Part shown: positions 9,067 to 17,306 of the stretch, one piece after another
How positions within the stretch are numbered: position 1 is the first letter of the stretch
How the letters are laid out: each line of letters opens with the position of its first letter
IMG/VR virus record: IMGVR_UViG_3300030101_004361
Coordinates: 1-30,379 of that record
Origin: a virus
Reading direction: 5' to 3' (one strand)
Length of the DNA stretch: 30,379 bases
Position numbers and translations under genes: made by a program
The notes under the pieces: model-generated
Told to the model about the DNA's origin: nothing
What the model saw: only the letters and a program-made list of their open reading frames with translations
The model's database searches: none

Positions 9067-9198
9067 TTATCGTGAAATTCGTGATTTTGGATTAAAAAAC
9101 TTCTTGGAAATAAATTTTTGCCTTATGGGAAGAGGTATATAGGAAGTGTTTTTTTTCTGTGGAAGTTTTATAACCCAAAATCACGAATTTCACGATAA
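9067..9198. repeat. Internal inverted-repeat element 1, terminal-repeat-like
   Basis: The arms 9067-9090 and 9175-9198 are perfect 24-base inverted repeats containing CGTGAAATTCGTGATTTTGG, the same sequence as in the genome ends. Inside, AAAACTTC near 9097 pairs with GAAGTTTT near 9163, again as in the ends. The central spacer is not shared. It lies in the divergent gap between the 1097-residue gene and the 73-residue gene, where promoters would also be expected. Possible roles are replication origin, recombination site or transcription insulator. Confidence 0.9.
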
Positions 9199-9248
9199 TT
9201 AGTGAAAAAAGTATTTAAAAATATATTTCGTTATTATAATAATAACAA

Positions 9249-9470
9249 ATGAAAAATCACGAAGACTATGATGAAAATATACCATATGCCGTTGATTGTA
9301 TGTTAGATAAATGTGCTGATATATACAATGAAATGTATTACTATCACACTAATATTGGGGAAAAAAAAATAGATGATTTGTTAGATGAAAAACAATTTTT
9401 AGATTTTATTAATGATGTATTACAACATTTAATTACTCGTATAGCGGTATTAGGAATAAAACATCGTTAA
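9249..9470 (+). CDS. Small acidic hypothetical protein (73 aa)
   Basis: A 73-residue acidic, helical protein (N-terminus HEDYDENIPYAVDCMLDKC, C-terminus LITRIAVLGIKHR). Not recognised. It begins about 50 bases after internal inverted repeat 1, with TAATAATAACAA before the ATG, and its stop codon overlaps that of the convergent 624-residue gene by 4 bases. The tight fit between the element and the next gene, and the absence of a competing frame, support it as real. Two Cys residues spaced by five do not form a known metal motif. Confidence 0.65.
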   Translation: MKNHEDYDENIPYAVDCMLDKCADIYNEMYYYHTNIGEKKIDDLLDEKQFLDFINDVLQHLITRIAVLGIKHR

Positions 9471-11341
9471 TTAAAATCATATAAACTTTGAAATCGTCCA
9501 GTTTTAAAGTATAATTCTTGTTTAAGATTAGGTCTTAATATACTCTGTTGTTCAAGTTTTTCTCTTGGTATAGGTGCTGCTGTATAACTTCTTTGAACTT
9601 CTTTTAAATTAGAAGTTATAAACCCACTATATCCACCACTTTGTGTAAATGGTGCTTGGGTTCTAACTTGTTCTGCTATTGCTAATTTATTTGCTCTTGG
9701 GTGTCCTTCACTTGCTCCACCTATTCTAACATTTTGAGTTGCTATACCTCTCGTCATTGGTGTTTGTTCTGGTAGTGGGTCTGGTTGTCCCAAACCTCCA
9801 TATCTTGGTGAAGTAGTAAATCCACTATATTCTCTTGCCGCTCCCACTTCTACCATCGCTCCACTATACGCACCACTCGCACTTACTAATGGTCTTTGTT
9901 CAATACTTATATCTTTTTCAAATAAATCTTTTTCACCACTTCCAAAATCATATGTAAAGTATAGTGGATTTTCTTTTTTACCACCAAGTAATGGTGTTTT
10001 ACTTGTTATTGTTAAATCTGGAATAGTTCTTTTACCAGTTCCAGTAGGTTTTAAAGTTCTTTGGTCTATTGGTCTTAATTTAGGGTCTATAAATTTACCA
10101 GTTGCTTTATCAAAAGGTTTATTGATTGGGTCAAATTTAGTTTTTAATTTAATATCTCTTAATTCATCAGTTTTTCCAAAAGGTGATGAACCAAAACCTT
10201 GTTTATGTCCTATAAGTCCAGGACTACCACCTATACTTTGAACTTCTAATACATCAAAAGCAGATATATCTGGAACATTCTTCCCAGTAGTAGGCGCATA
10301 TGTATATCCATATTGATATACTGGGTTTGGGTCATTTACACTACTACCTACTAAACTATCAAAATCCAATCCTATTGTTTCTTTACCTCTTTGTATCATA
10401 GCAATCCCAGGATATTTACTAAGTTCTTGTCTTAATTCGTTAATATTTGTTAATCCTTCCACTCTTTCTTCATCAATATTAAAAACATTTAATATTCTTC
10501 CACTCTTTTTTCCTAAATCTTCAAATTTCTTTTTCAAAGGTGCTGTAAATCGGTCGCCAGTTGGTTGTAAAACTGCTTCTAATTGTTGCCCTTGTTGTCC
10601 AATAGCATACATTCTTTCAAGGTAATCCTCTATTGTATCATCTATTTGTTTTTCTACTTTTTCAACATCGGCGGGTTGAGGTGGTTGTATATTAGGGTCT
10701 ATATTAAATTGAAATGGTTGTGATTTATCACCTTCTAAATATTCTTTTCTCTTAAATAAAAAATCTTTATATTCTTTTGTATCTTTTAAATTATACTTAC
10801 TTTTAAATTCTTTTACTTTTTGCCCTAAATCTCCACCAGTTCTTTTTACATAATTTGATATACTTTGCTCATCAAATTTAAATTTTTTTAAAAATGTGGT
10901 TATTCTTTCTAAATTATAATCAAACTTTGCTACATCTTCACTATCTAAATTTTCATATCCTACATCTTTTATTTTTTTTAAATCTAAATCTTTTAATAAT
11001 GCTACTAAAACTCTATTAGCATTACCTTTTTTTAAAAATGCTGGGTTTAATCTTTCTGCTTTCTTTTTCACATTATTCAATACTTCAATTATACCTGCTT
11101 TGTTAGGATAATTTGCGCCATCAGCACCTTTTCTAAAATCAGCAATTAATGCTTCAAGTTGTGGTTTAGATAGTTTCCCAAATTGTGCTGGGTCTGCTGG
11201 TTCTTTCCCTTGTAATAATATATTAACCGCATCTTTTAAATGATTAACTTGTGGTAAATTAGGAACATCTATGGTATCACCTTTCAGTCCCGCTGCTTTT
11301 GCTTTTTTTTGTGCTTTTCTTTGTGCTTTACTAAGAGGCAT
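9467..11341 (-). CDS. Probable virion-associated protein (624 aa)
   Basis: The protein starts with a basic segment (KAQRKAQKKAKAAGLKG, about 5-21), continues with a helical Lys-rich half (about 40-290) and ends in a Gly, Ser, Pro and Gln-rich half (about 320-624) with repeated GGYSGF / GAYSGA / EYSGFTT patterns. No named domain or catalytic motif is visible. Sandwiched between the 1097-residue structural gene and two capsid-like genes on the same strand, with short spacers and a TATATAA leader, it is most likely a late structural or internal virion protein. The basic N-terminus would suit contact with DNA. Function is inferred from context only. Confidence 0.78.
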   Translation of the reverse strand: MPLSKAQRKAQKKAKAAGLKGDTIDVPNLPQVNHLKDAVNILLQGKEPADPAQFGKLSKPQLEALIADFRKGADGANYPNKAGIIEVLNNVKKKAERLNPAFLKKGNANRVLVALLKDLDLKKIKDVGYENLDSEDVAKFDYNLERITTFLKKFKFDEQSISNYVKRTGGDLGQKVKEFKSKYNLKDTKEYKDFLFKRKEYLEGDKSQPFQFNIDPNIQPPQPADVEKVEKQIDDTIEDYLERMYAIGQQGQQLEAVLQPTGDRFTAPLKKKFEDLGKKSGRILNVFNIDEERVEGLTNINELRQELSKYPGIAMIQRGKETIGLDFDSLVGSSVNDPNPVYQYGYTYAPTTGKNVPDISAFDVLEVQSIGGSPGLIGHKQGFGSSPFGKTDELRDIKLKTKFDPINKPFDKATGKFIDPKLRPIDQRTLKPTGTGKRTIPDLTITSKTPLLGGKKENPLYFTYDFGSGEKDLFEKDISIEQRPLVSASGAYSGAMVEVGAAREYSGFTTSPRYGGLGQPDPLPEQTPMTRGIATQNVRIGGASEGHPRANKLAIAEQVRTQAPFTQSGGYSGFITSNLKEVQRSYTAAPIPREKLEQQSILRPNLKQELYFKTGRFQSLYDFN

Positions 11342-11368
11342 TTTATATAATTAATAAAGAAAAAAAAA

Positions 11369-12922
11369 TTAATATGAAACAACTACGGATGTTCCCATAG
11401 GTGTAGAGCGGATATTAGCGGTTCTTGATACTAACATAAAGTAATCTACCTCTAATGCTCCACTTAAATCAAGAGCAATAGCATTATTATTATCATTATC
11501 GGCGGCAACGGCATTAGCAGTTTGATTAAGATGTTCTCCACAAGGTCTTCTTTCATACTTCATAATTAAAGGATAAGCACCTATTTGTCTTCCTCCTCCA
11601 AGTATAGTAGGAACTCCATTTGATAAATCTACACATAATGGTTTATATTTACCACTTAATCCATCAGCAATTTCTGCTTGTCTTGTATATAATGTGTTTT
11701 CATCATTATAATACATAGGTCTTACTACTTTCAAATCAGTTCCTAAACAATTACTTGTTTCATCATATTGTGAATTAGGCATATCTTTATCTTCTTGGAA
11801 ATAATCTACACCATCAATATTTAAATTATAACTTTCTTGGTTCATTCCATCACATCTCATTTGTCTTAAAATTCTATCTTCAAGTGGTGGATTATCTCTA
11901 ATTAATCTCTTTAACATATAAATCTTATGAACTTCTTTATTATCAGCACCTATTCTATGTTCTACTTTCTGTGTTTCTACATTAGCAGTAGTGGCGGGTA
12001 TGTTCTTTTCAACTTTAATAATATCAAAGAAATCTAATGTTAATCCTCCTTGTTGTTGTGTTGCTTGTCTTGCTCTATCTTGGATTTCACTTGGATAGAT
12101 AATGTAATCAACTTGTAATTTTACATCTTCATAAGTAGCGGCATTAGTAGCACAAGCAAAACCTTTATTAACACCACCAGCAACAACATTAGCAGTAAGG
12201 GTATCACCACCATTAGAAATATCATTTACATAGTTTCTTACATCATCAAATTCTATTGTAATAAGAATTCTATAATCTTGGAAAAGGAAGAGAGGAATTT
12301 GTCTTCCTCTTAAACTTGGAAGAATAACACCTAATGGAATACCAAACTGATAATTACCATCTTTATCATTAGTAATTACACAACTATTTACTTTACAAGT
12401 TCCTCCTGGGGCGGAACTTCTTGTAGCATTATTATCACCATAATTAATACCTCCTTTCATTCCATCATATACAATTGTTCCTACACCTCCGTGTGGTGCG
12501 TGGTTTAAATCAATATGGTCTAATACATTAGTGTGAAACTGATTTTGATAAAAGTGTCCATTATATTTATTTCTTGTATCTTCATTCTGTCCTCCCATAG
12601 ATGTTAAACAACTAATTCTTCCAATATCTGTTGTATCATTTAAGATATAATCACCAACTTGAATAGTTGCTCTTGATATAGCGGCAAGACCACCAGCAAA
12701 TGGTGATACTCTTAAATTTACATTAGCACTTTTATTCTGTAATTTAAATAGTAAAAGTGAATTTTGGTCTAAATATCCAGCGGCATCTAATCTAAATACA
12801 AATCTTTTACTTGATGAAGATATAGGTTCTAATGTTTCACTTCTAATATCCATAACCATTGGTGAAAGATTAACATTATAGTTAAATAATCCCATATTCT
12901 GTTGAGGTTGTGATTGTTCCAT
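11369..12922 (-). CDS. Double jelly-roll capsid-like protein A (517 aa)
   Basis: Capsid candidate. Near the N-terminus FVFRLDAAGYLDQNSLLLF (41-59) is followed by FAGGLAAISRATIQVGDYIL (75-94), the order found at the start of the first jelly roll in the two other candidates here (594 and 550 residues). NKYNGHFYQNQF follows. The second half is beta-rich, with long polar loops. Length near 500-600 residues fits double jelly-roll major capsid proteins of Polinton-like viruses. Start chosen at 12922, preceded by TCTAAATAGAATATATACAAA on the minus strand, a late-type leader. It could be the principal capsid protein or a second capsomer subunit; the sequence alone does not say which. Confidence 0.78.
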   Translation of the reverse strand: MEQSQPQQNMGLFNYNVNLSPMVMDIRSETLEPISSSSKRFVFRLDAAGYLDQNSLLLFKLQNKSANVNLRVSPFAGGLAAISRATIQVGDYILNDTTDIGRISCLTSMGGQNEDTRNKYNGHFYQNQFHTNVLDHIDLNHAPHGGVGTIVYDGMKGGINYGDNNATRSSAPGGTCKVNSCVITNDKDGNYQFGIPLGVILPSLRGRQIPLFLFQDYRILITIEFDDVRNYVNDISNGGDTLTANVVAGGVNKGFACATNAATYEDVKLQVDYIIYPSEIQDRARQATQQQGGLTLDFFDIIKVEKNIPATTANVETQKVEHRIGADNKEVHKIYMLKRLIRDNPPLEDRILRQMRCDGMNQESYNLNIDGVDYFQEDKDMPNSQYDETSNCLGTDLKVVRPMYYNDENTLYTRQAEIADGLSGKYKPLCVDLSNGVPTILGGGRQIGAYPLIMKYERRPCGEHLNQTANAVAADNDNNNAIALDLSGALEVDYFMLVSRTANIRSTPMGTSVVVSY

Positions 12923-12934
12923 TTTGTATATATT

Positions 12935-13120
12935 CTATTTAGATTTTTTTTTTAAGAAAATATTTTCTATTTTTTCTTTTTTTTTTAATTTAGTCTTATG
13001 AAATGGGTGTTTTTTATCCTTGGATGATTTTGCTATATTTAGTAAAAGTTCTGGCGTTGGTTTTTTCTTTATATCCGCTTTAAATATTTTAGGTTGATTA
13101 TTTGGATTTATAATACTCAT
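12935..13120 (-). CDS. Small basic protein (61 aa)
   Basis: A 61-residue Lys-rich protein (KKKPTPELLLNIAKSSKDKK, then KTKLKKKEKIENIFLKKKSK at the end). It sits between the two capsid-like genes on the same strand, 12 bases upstream of one. Its start is preceded by a TATATAGTATATAA leader shared divergently with the gene at 13145. Small, strongly basic and co-located with capsid genes, it may be a virion DNA-condensing peptide; no family is recognised. Low-complexity composition means a chance frame cannot be excluded, but position and leader favour a real gene. Confidence 0.62.
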   Translation of the reverse strand: MSIINPNNQPKIFKADIKKKPTPELLLNIAKSSKDKKHPFHKTKLKKKEKIENIFLKKKSK

Positions 13121-13144
13121 TATATACTATATATATAGAAAATA
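13121..13144. promoter_or_regulatory. Bidirectional late-type promoter
   Basis: The whole 24-base gap between two divergent starts is TATATACTATATATATAGAAAATA. Read rightward it gives TATATATAGAAAATAATG; read leftward the same TATA alternation precedes the 61-residue gene. With no other room, both genes must be driven from this or overlapping sequence. Confidence 0.55.
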
Positions 13145-13345
13145 ATGGGTGGTCATTTGACTGAAAAAGATTGTGAAGAAATAGGTGAAGGGACTGCTAA
13201 AAGTCTTATAAAATTAAAGAATTACTTGGACACCAGTTGCGGTAGATTGAACTATCTTTTTAGAGAATACAAAAGTATTTGCTCTAACTATATTACTTCT
13301 ACTACCACTAAATTTAAGTCTTATTTCTGGTTCGGCATTTCTTAA
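13145..13345 (+). CDS. Possible small gene overlapping a capsid gene end (66 aa)
   Basis: The frame starts after a good late-type leader and its first about 23 codons (MGGHLTEKDCEEIGEGTAKS onward) lie outside any other gene; the remaining 132 bases run antisense into the 3' end of the 594-residue capsid-like gene. The N-terminal half looks like a normal soluble helix, the C-terminal half is dictated by the opposite gene and reads less naturally. It may be a real late gene with an overlapping tail or a gene whose end was lost. No family recognised. Confidence 0.4.
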   Translation: MGGHLTEKDCEEIGEGTAKSLIKLKNYLDTSCGRLNYLFREYKSICSNYITSTTTKFKSYFWFGIS

Positions 13346-14998
13346 ATCAAATACAAAACCTTCTCTTGCTAATTCTCTTGATGTTAAATATGAATTAGCA
13401 TATCCATTTAAATTTTGTCTTTCTCCATCTCCTAAATTTACTGGTAATTTACCAATTGCTTTCCACGCTTTTACTAATTCATTTTGATTTAAACATCTAT
13501 CCGCTTTTGCTTGTGGGTTGTATTCTCTTAATGGATATAATCTATTGTTAATGAAAAACTGAACTGAATTTAAATTAAATTCTTCTGGTGCTAATCCATC
13601 ATAATAATTTTGAGCGGCGGGGTTTTCTACTAATGTAGCATCGTGGTAATGTGTAAAACAAGCAACCGCTTTACTTGCTACTGATGTAATAGGAATTTGA
13701 TGTCTATTAACAATAGTAGGTATATTGTTAAGGAAAGTATCATATGAAGTAAATTCATAATTTAATCCTTTCATTAAAGCATTAGCAACATTAGGTGGTG
13801 GAACAACCTGGCATAAACGGAACTCTGTTGATTTTACCTTATATGATGGTGTATCTTTTACTACTATATAATCAGCGGTTGTTGGGGGGCCGGCGGTCTT
13901 ATTTAATCCTTTACCATTTAACTCTCCATTTTCTACTCCTATAACTATTGTAGTAGCACCTTGAACATCATTCTTTACAGCACTATTAGAAGCGGTTAAA
14001 GATGTAATAGTAGCGGTATGTTTTACACTATTAGCAGTTCCAGCAGCACCTTGGTTTCCAAATTTTCTTATCTCTATCTTATTACCAATAGCAAGACCTA
14101 AGGCACTAAATCCTACTGGATTTTCTTGTTCATCACCATTTCCAATTGCTCCTTTAAATACACCACTGGGCATATTATTAGTAGTATCAAGAGAAATAGT
14201 AATACTATTAGCATTACCAGCACCAGCGGTATCATCAAAATCCTTTATATGAAAACATTTATTATCATCACTTACTGGTGAATTAACAATATCATATGCT
14301 CTTTCTCCATTTTCATATCCAACATCAGCACTACATTCAACAAAAGGGGCAACCTTCTGTAATACTAATTCACTTTTTGCTAAAAATAACTCTATTCTTA
14401 ATCCACCGAAATTCAAGATAGGAATTAACTTCTCGTCATCCCAATAGTTAAAAATACCACTCTTTAATCTAATACAAAATCTTCTCGCCATAGGTTCTAA
14501 TGTTCCATCTGCTTTTTGAGGACATAACTGACTATTAGCGGTATGTCCTCCGTGAGGTCTTGATGGTTCATATACTACTGATTTACCATCCGCTTTTAAT
14601 CTAATAGTTTTTGCTCTAACTGGATGACCAACACCCTCTTTTAATTGTAATTGTGTAGGGTCATCATATAAATACTGATTTTCAATGGATACCCATTGTG
14701 AATAATTAGGCAAACTCTCTAATAAAATACCAGTTTCTTTTGAGTAAATATTGATTTGGTCTATTAAGGCGTGCGCCCCAGCATTTTTAGCAAAAGTCCA
14801 TACACTACTACCAGCACTATCTACTGCTACATCAAAAACTAAATAACTATCTCTTTTTAAATATCCAACTTCTGGTTCAATATTGTATATGATTTTCTGT
14901 CCTGGATTAAACTGCTCTCCATTTTCTGGAACAATAGAGATAGTTTGTGAAGAGTTCATAGCAACTACATTTCCGCCCATATCATTAGACATCGCCAT
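13214..14998 (-). CDS. Double jelly-roll capsid-like protein B (594 aa)
   Basis: The best major capsid candidate. GYLKRDSYLVFDV (45-57) then AGAHALIDQINIYSKETG (73-90) and LLESLPNYSQWVSIENQYL (92-110) match the start of the first jelly roll in viral double jelly-roll capsid proteins. In the C-terminal half LNYEFTSYDTFLN and SVQFFINNRLYPLREYNP resemble the second jelly-roll region. The middle has long Gly/Asn/Thr-rich loops. The start at 14998 has a TTATTAGAATATATAAA leader on the minus strand. The divergent gene at 15068 shares the promoter gap. It would form trimers on the icosahedral shell, alone or with proteins A and C. Confidence 0.82.
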   Translation of the reverse strand: MAMSNDMGGNVVAMNSSQTISIVPENGEQFNPGQKIIYNIEPEVGYLKRDSYLVFDVAVDSAGSSVWTFAKNAGAHALIDQINIYSKETGILLESLPNYSQWVSIENQYLYDDPTQLQLKEGVGHPVRAKTIRLKADGKSVVYEPSRPHGGHTANSQLCPQKADGTLEPMARRFCIRLKSGIFNYWDDEKLIPILNFGGLRIELFLAKSELVLQKVAPFVECSADVGYENGERAYDIVNSPVSDDNKCFHIKDFDDTAGAGNANSITISLDTTNNMPSGVFKGAIGNGDEQENPVGFSALGLAIGNKIEIRKFGNQGAAGTANSVKHTATITSLTASNSAVKNDVQGATTIVIGVENGELNGKGLNKTAGPPTTADYIVVKDTPSYKVKSTEFRLCQVVPPPNVANALMKGLNYEFTSYDTFLNNIPTIVNRHQIPITSVASKAVACFTHYHDATLVENPAAQNYYDGLAPEEFNLNSVQFFINNRLYPLREYNPQAKADRCLNQNELVKAWKAIGKLPVNLGDGERQNLNGYANSYLTSRELAREGFVFDLRNAEPEIRLKFSGSRSNIVRANTFVFSKKIVQSTATGVQVIL

Positions 14999-15067
14999 TT
15001 TATTTTTTTTATATATTCTAATAAGATTTTTTTTTGAATTAAATATCTTAATATATATTAAATTTAA
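14999..15067. promoter_or_regulatory. Divergent late-type promoter gap
   Basis: 69 bases between the 594-residue capsid-like gene (minus) and the 176-residue gene (plus). Minus-strand reading gives CTTATTAGAATATATAAA before the capsid start; plus-strand reading gives ATATCTTAATATATATTAAA before the ATG at 15068. Both fit the TATATA-rich late class; no AAAATTGA element is present. Confidence 0.5.
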
Positions 15068-15598
15068 ATGGTTTTTTCTATAAATAAATCAGTTAATGAA
15101 AATAATATAAATAGTGCTAAACTATATTTTAATGGTCAAATCCCAGATTGGGGTAATGGTGCTAATACTGAAAGTGATGGTAGAAGAGTAGTTAATTTAC
15201 CAGCGGATGATACATTTGGTTTTAACTTCCTTAAAATATCTACATATCAATCAGTTCATACTAACTATACTATAAAAATTTTTTCTTGTCCTCCAATAGT
15301 TCCAAGTAGAGATTTAGCATTTGATAGTAATGGTTTATATAAAGTAGAAGATTTAAGTAATACCACTATAAATCACATAGATACTAAAACACCTATATAT
15401 ACTGAACTTTTAACTGGTAATAAATATCATTATAGAGTTATACCAGTTATGGGTGAATTTATGAGAATTGAATTTGAATATAATGGTGCTTATGACGCAA
15501 GAAGTGATAAAACAGATGGAAATAGTGGTCATTTATATTGTAAAACATTATTAAGTAGAGATGCTACTGGAAGTGTATTCGTTGATACAATTAATTAA
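15068..15598 (+). CDS. Beta-rich probable surface protein (176 aa)
   Basis: Not matched to a named family. The sequence alternates hydrophobic and polar residues as in a beta sandwich, with aromatic residues and Gly/Asn turns (FNGQIPDWGNGANTESDGRR near 20-40; LTGNKYHYRVIPVMGEFMRI near 117-136). No signal peptide or membrane helix. It is followed after 31 bases by the fibre gene on the same strand, both with TATATT-rich leaders, so the pair may form one attachment structure. A minor capsid or fibre-associated protein is the likeliest role. Confidence 0.74.
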   Translation: MVFSINKSVNENNINSAKLYFNGQIPDWGNGANTESDGRRVVNLPADDTFGFNFLKISTYQSVHTNYTIKIFSCPPIVPSRDLAFDSNGLYKVEDLSNTTINHIDTKTPIYTELLTGNKYHYRVIPVMGEFMRIEFEYNGAYDARSDKTDGNSGHLYCKTLLSRDATGSVFVDTIN

Positions 15599-15629
15599 AA
15601 AAATTATTTTCTTATAATATATTATAAAT

Positions 15630-17306
15630 ATGCCTCATCAAATTCCACTTGCGAAGAATACTTCAACTAATAAGTTTCAAGAATTAAAAGTTAATAGTGC
15701 TGGTAAATTAGAAGTTAGTGATAGTGTAGTTAATGTAAATACTGATGGATTAGAAACTTTGGTATCTGCTGGTAATAATACTTTAAGTAGTATAGATAAT
15801 AAAGTTATATTACCAAGTGTCTTAGATAGTGATAGATTAAAAGTCATTGATAGTGCCGTTATTGGTTCTCTTGCTCAAATCAATAATAATGTTGATGGAT
15901 TAGAAGGTAAATTAGATACTATTGATGGTTCTATAAATACTATTGAGGGTTGTGTTTCTGGTAGTGAATTACAAGTAGATATTGTTAGTGGTTCAGTTTC
16001 CGTTAGTGGTGTATCAACCGAAGCAAAACAAGATACTATTATAACCCATATAGATGGTGTAGAAGGACTAATAGGGGATACAAATAGTAAAATAGATGCT
16101 ATGAGAGGTTCTAATAGTATAACTGATTTAGCAACAAAATTAAATGCTGGATTACCAAGTGCCTTATCAAGTGATAGATTAAAATGTGTATTAGATGCTG
16201 ATTTAGCAGATACTAATAGTAAGATAGATGCTATGAGAGGTTCTAATAGTATTACCGATTTAGCAACAAAATTAAATGCTGGATTACCAAGTGCCTTATC
16301 AAGTGATAGATTAAAATGTGTATTAGATGCTAATTTAGCAGATACTAATAATAAACTAACTGCTATACAAACTGCCGTAGAATTATTAGATAATTGTGTT
16401 AATGGTAATGAATTACAAGTTGATATTGTTTCTTCTGCTGCTGGTGGTGATGCTTCTGCTGGTAATCAAACTACTATGATAAGTCGTCTTGATGATATTA
16501 AAACTGCCGTAGAAATATTAGATAATGCTGTAAGTGGTAATGAATTACAAGTAGATGTTGTATCAAGTGCTTTACCTTCTGGTGCTTCAACTGCTACACA
16601 TCAAACTACTATTATAGGTCATTTAGATGGTGTTGAAGGTTTAATAGGAACAACTAATACAAATTTAGGAACTATTGAAACTGATATTGAAACAACTAAT
16701 ACAAAATTAGGAACTATTGAAACTGATATTGAAGCAATCTTATCAAAAAATACTGAAATAGATACTGCTATTGATGCTATGAGTGCTAAACTTCCAGCAT
16801 CATTAGGACAAAAAGCAAATTCTTCTTCTTTATCTATATGTAGGTCTTCTACTACTGGTGCTTTTGATATGTCTTGTAGAACTACAATAGGCACAAGTTC
16901 TACATCTACTAAATTATTGTGTGATAGTGCTGGTAGATTGAAAGTAGAAAATAATGCTCCTATTGAACTTTTTAGTGATACATCATCTACTATCGCTCAA
17001 AATAATACTTTTACATCAAGTGAAATATCATTAGTAAATGGTAAAAAGGTAGGTGTCTTAATAAATACTGGTTCAATTGACCCACAATTAAGCGGTAAAA
17101 TATTGATAGGTTTTGCTGGTGATGCCGACCAACAACTTATAGGAAGTAGTGGAAGTGCCGTTCAATTACCATTAGCACAGATAGATGGTGCTGGTGATTA
17201 TCACGCAACAGCGGTATTTGATTGTCCTTTCCCAGTATTAAAAGTTCAATTAAAAAATATGAACCCATCAACTATAACAAGTTTAATAGTTAAAGTATAT
17301 CAGTAA
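15630..17306 (+). CDS. Repetitive fibre-like protein (558 aa)
   Basis: Residues 1-20 (HQIPLAKNTSTNKFQELKV) and the following 350 residues show a trimeric-fibre style: short beta segments such as ELQVDIVSG or ELQVDVVSS recur at least three times between helical stretches of the form NTKLGTIETDIE. A 44-residue unit is duplicated in tandem (16077-16340), and a 14-residue unit is duplicated at 16650-16733. The last about 120 residues (from LFSDTSSTIAQNN) are non-repetitive and beta-rich and would be the receptor-binding head. It is flanked by a beta-rich protein and small genes. Fibre or vertex-spike function is inferred from composition and repeat structure; no enzyme motif is seen. Confidence 0.8.
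   Translation: MPHQIPLAKNTSTNKFQELKVNSAGKLEVSDSVVNVNTDGLETLVSAGNNTLSSIDNKVILPSVLDSDRLKVIDSAVIGSLAQINNNVDGLEGKLDTIDGSINTIEGCVSGSELQVDIVSGSVSVSGVSTEAKQDTIITHIDGVEGLIGDTNSKIDAMRGSNSITDLATKLNAGLPSALSSDRLKCVLDADLADTNSKIDAMRGSNSITDLATKLNAGLPSALSSDRLKCVLDANLADTNNKLTAIQTAVELLDNCVNGNELQVDIVSSAAGGDASAGNQTTMISRLDDIKTAVEILDNAVSGNELQVDVVSSALPSGASTATHQTTIIGHLDGVEGLIGTTNTNLGTIETDIETTNTKLGTIETDIEAILSKNTEIDTAIDAMSAKLPASLGQKANSSSLSICRSSTTGAFDMSCRTTIGTSSTSTKLLCDSAGRLKVENNAPIELFSDTSSTIAQNNTFTSSEISLVNGKKVGVLINTGSIDPQLSGKILIGFAGDADQQLIGSSGSAVQLPLAQIDGAGDYHATAVFDCPFPVLKVQLKNMNPSTITSLIVKVYQ
16077..16340 (+). repeat. Tandem 132-bp duplication inside the fibre gene
   Basis: Two copies, 16077-16208 and 16209-16340, encode the same 44 residues with only a terminal Asp/Asn change; the DNA copies differ at a few silent sites. 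A partial third copy begins at 16341 (GATACTAATAATAAA). The frame is kept, so the fibre shaft is lengthened by one unit. Confidence 0.95.
16650..16733 (+). repeat. Tandem 42-bp repeat inside the fibre gene
   Basis: Two 42-base copies (16650-16691 and 16692-16733) encode 14 residues each, TTNTNLGTIETDIE and TTNTKLGTIETDIE, which read as two coiled-coil heptads per unit. They differ at one base. Confidence 0.93.

Noticed and set aside
9015-9248. CRISPR-like or tRNA-like structure in the inverted-repeat gap
   Set aside because: The gap has one pair of inverted arms, not regularly spaced direct repeats, and the loop does not fold as a cloverleaf; no tRNA or CRISPR array was seen anywhere in the window.
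14883-15083. 66-residue plus-strand frame across the start of capsid gene B
   Set aside because: Mostly antisense to the capsid gene start, runs through the divergent promoter gap and overlaps the start of the 176-residue gene; no independent support.
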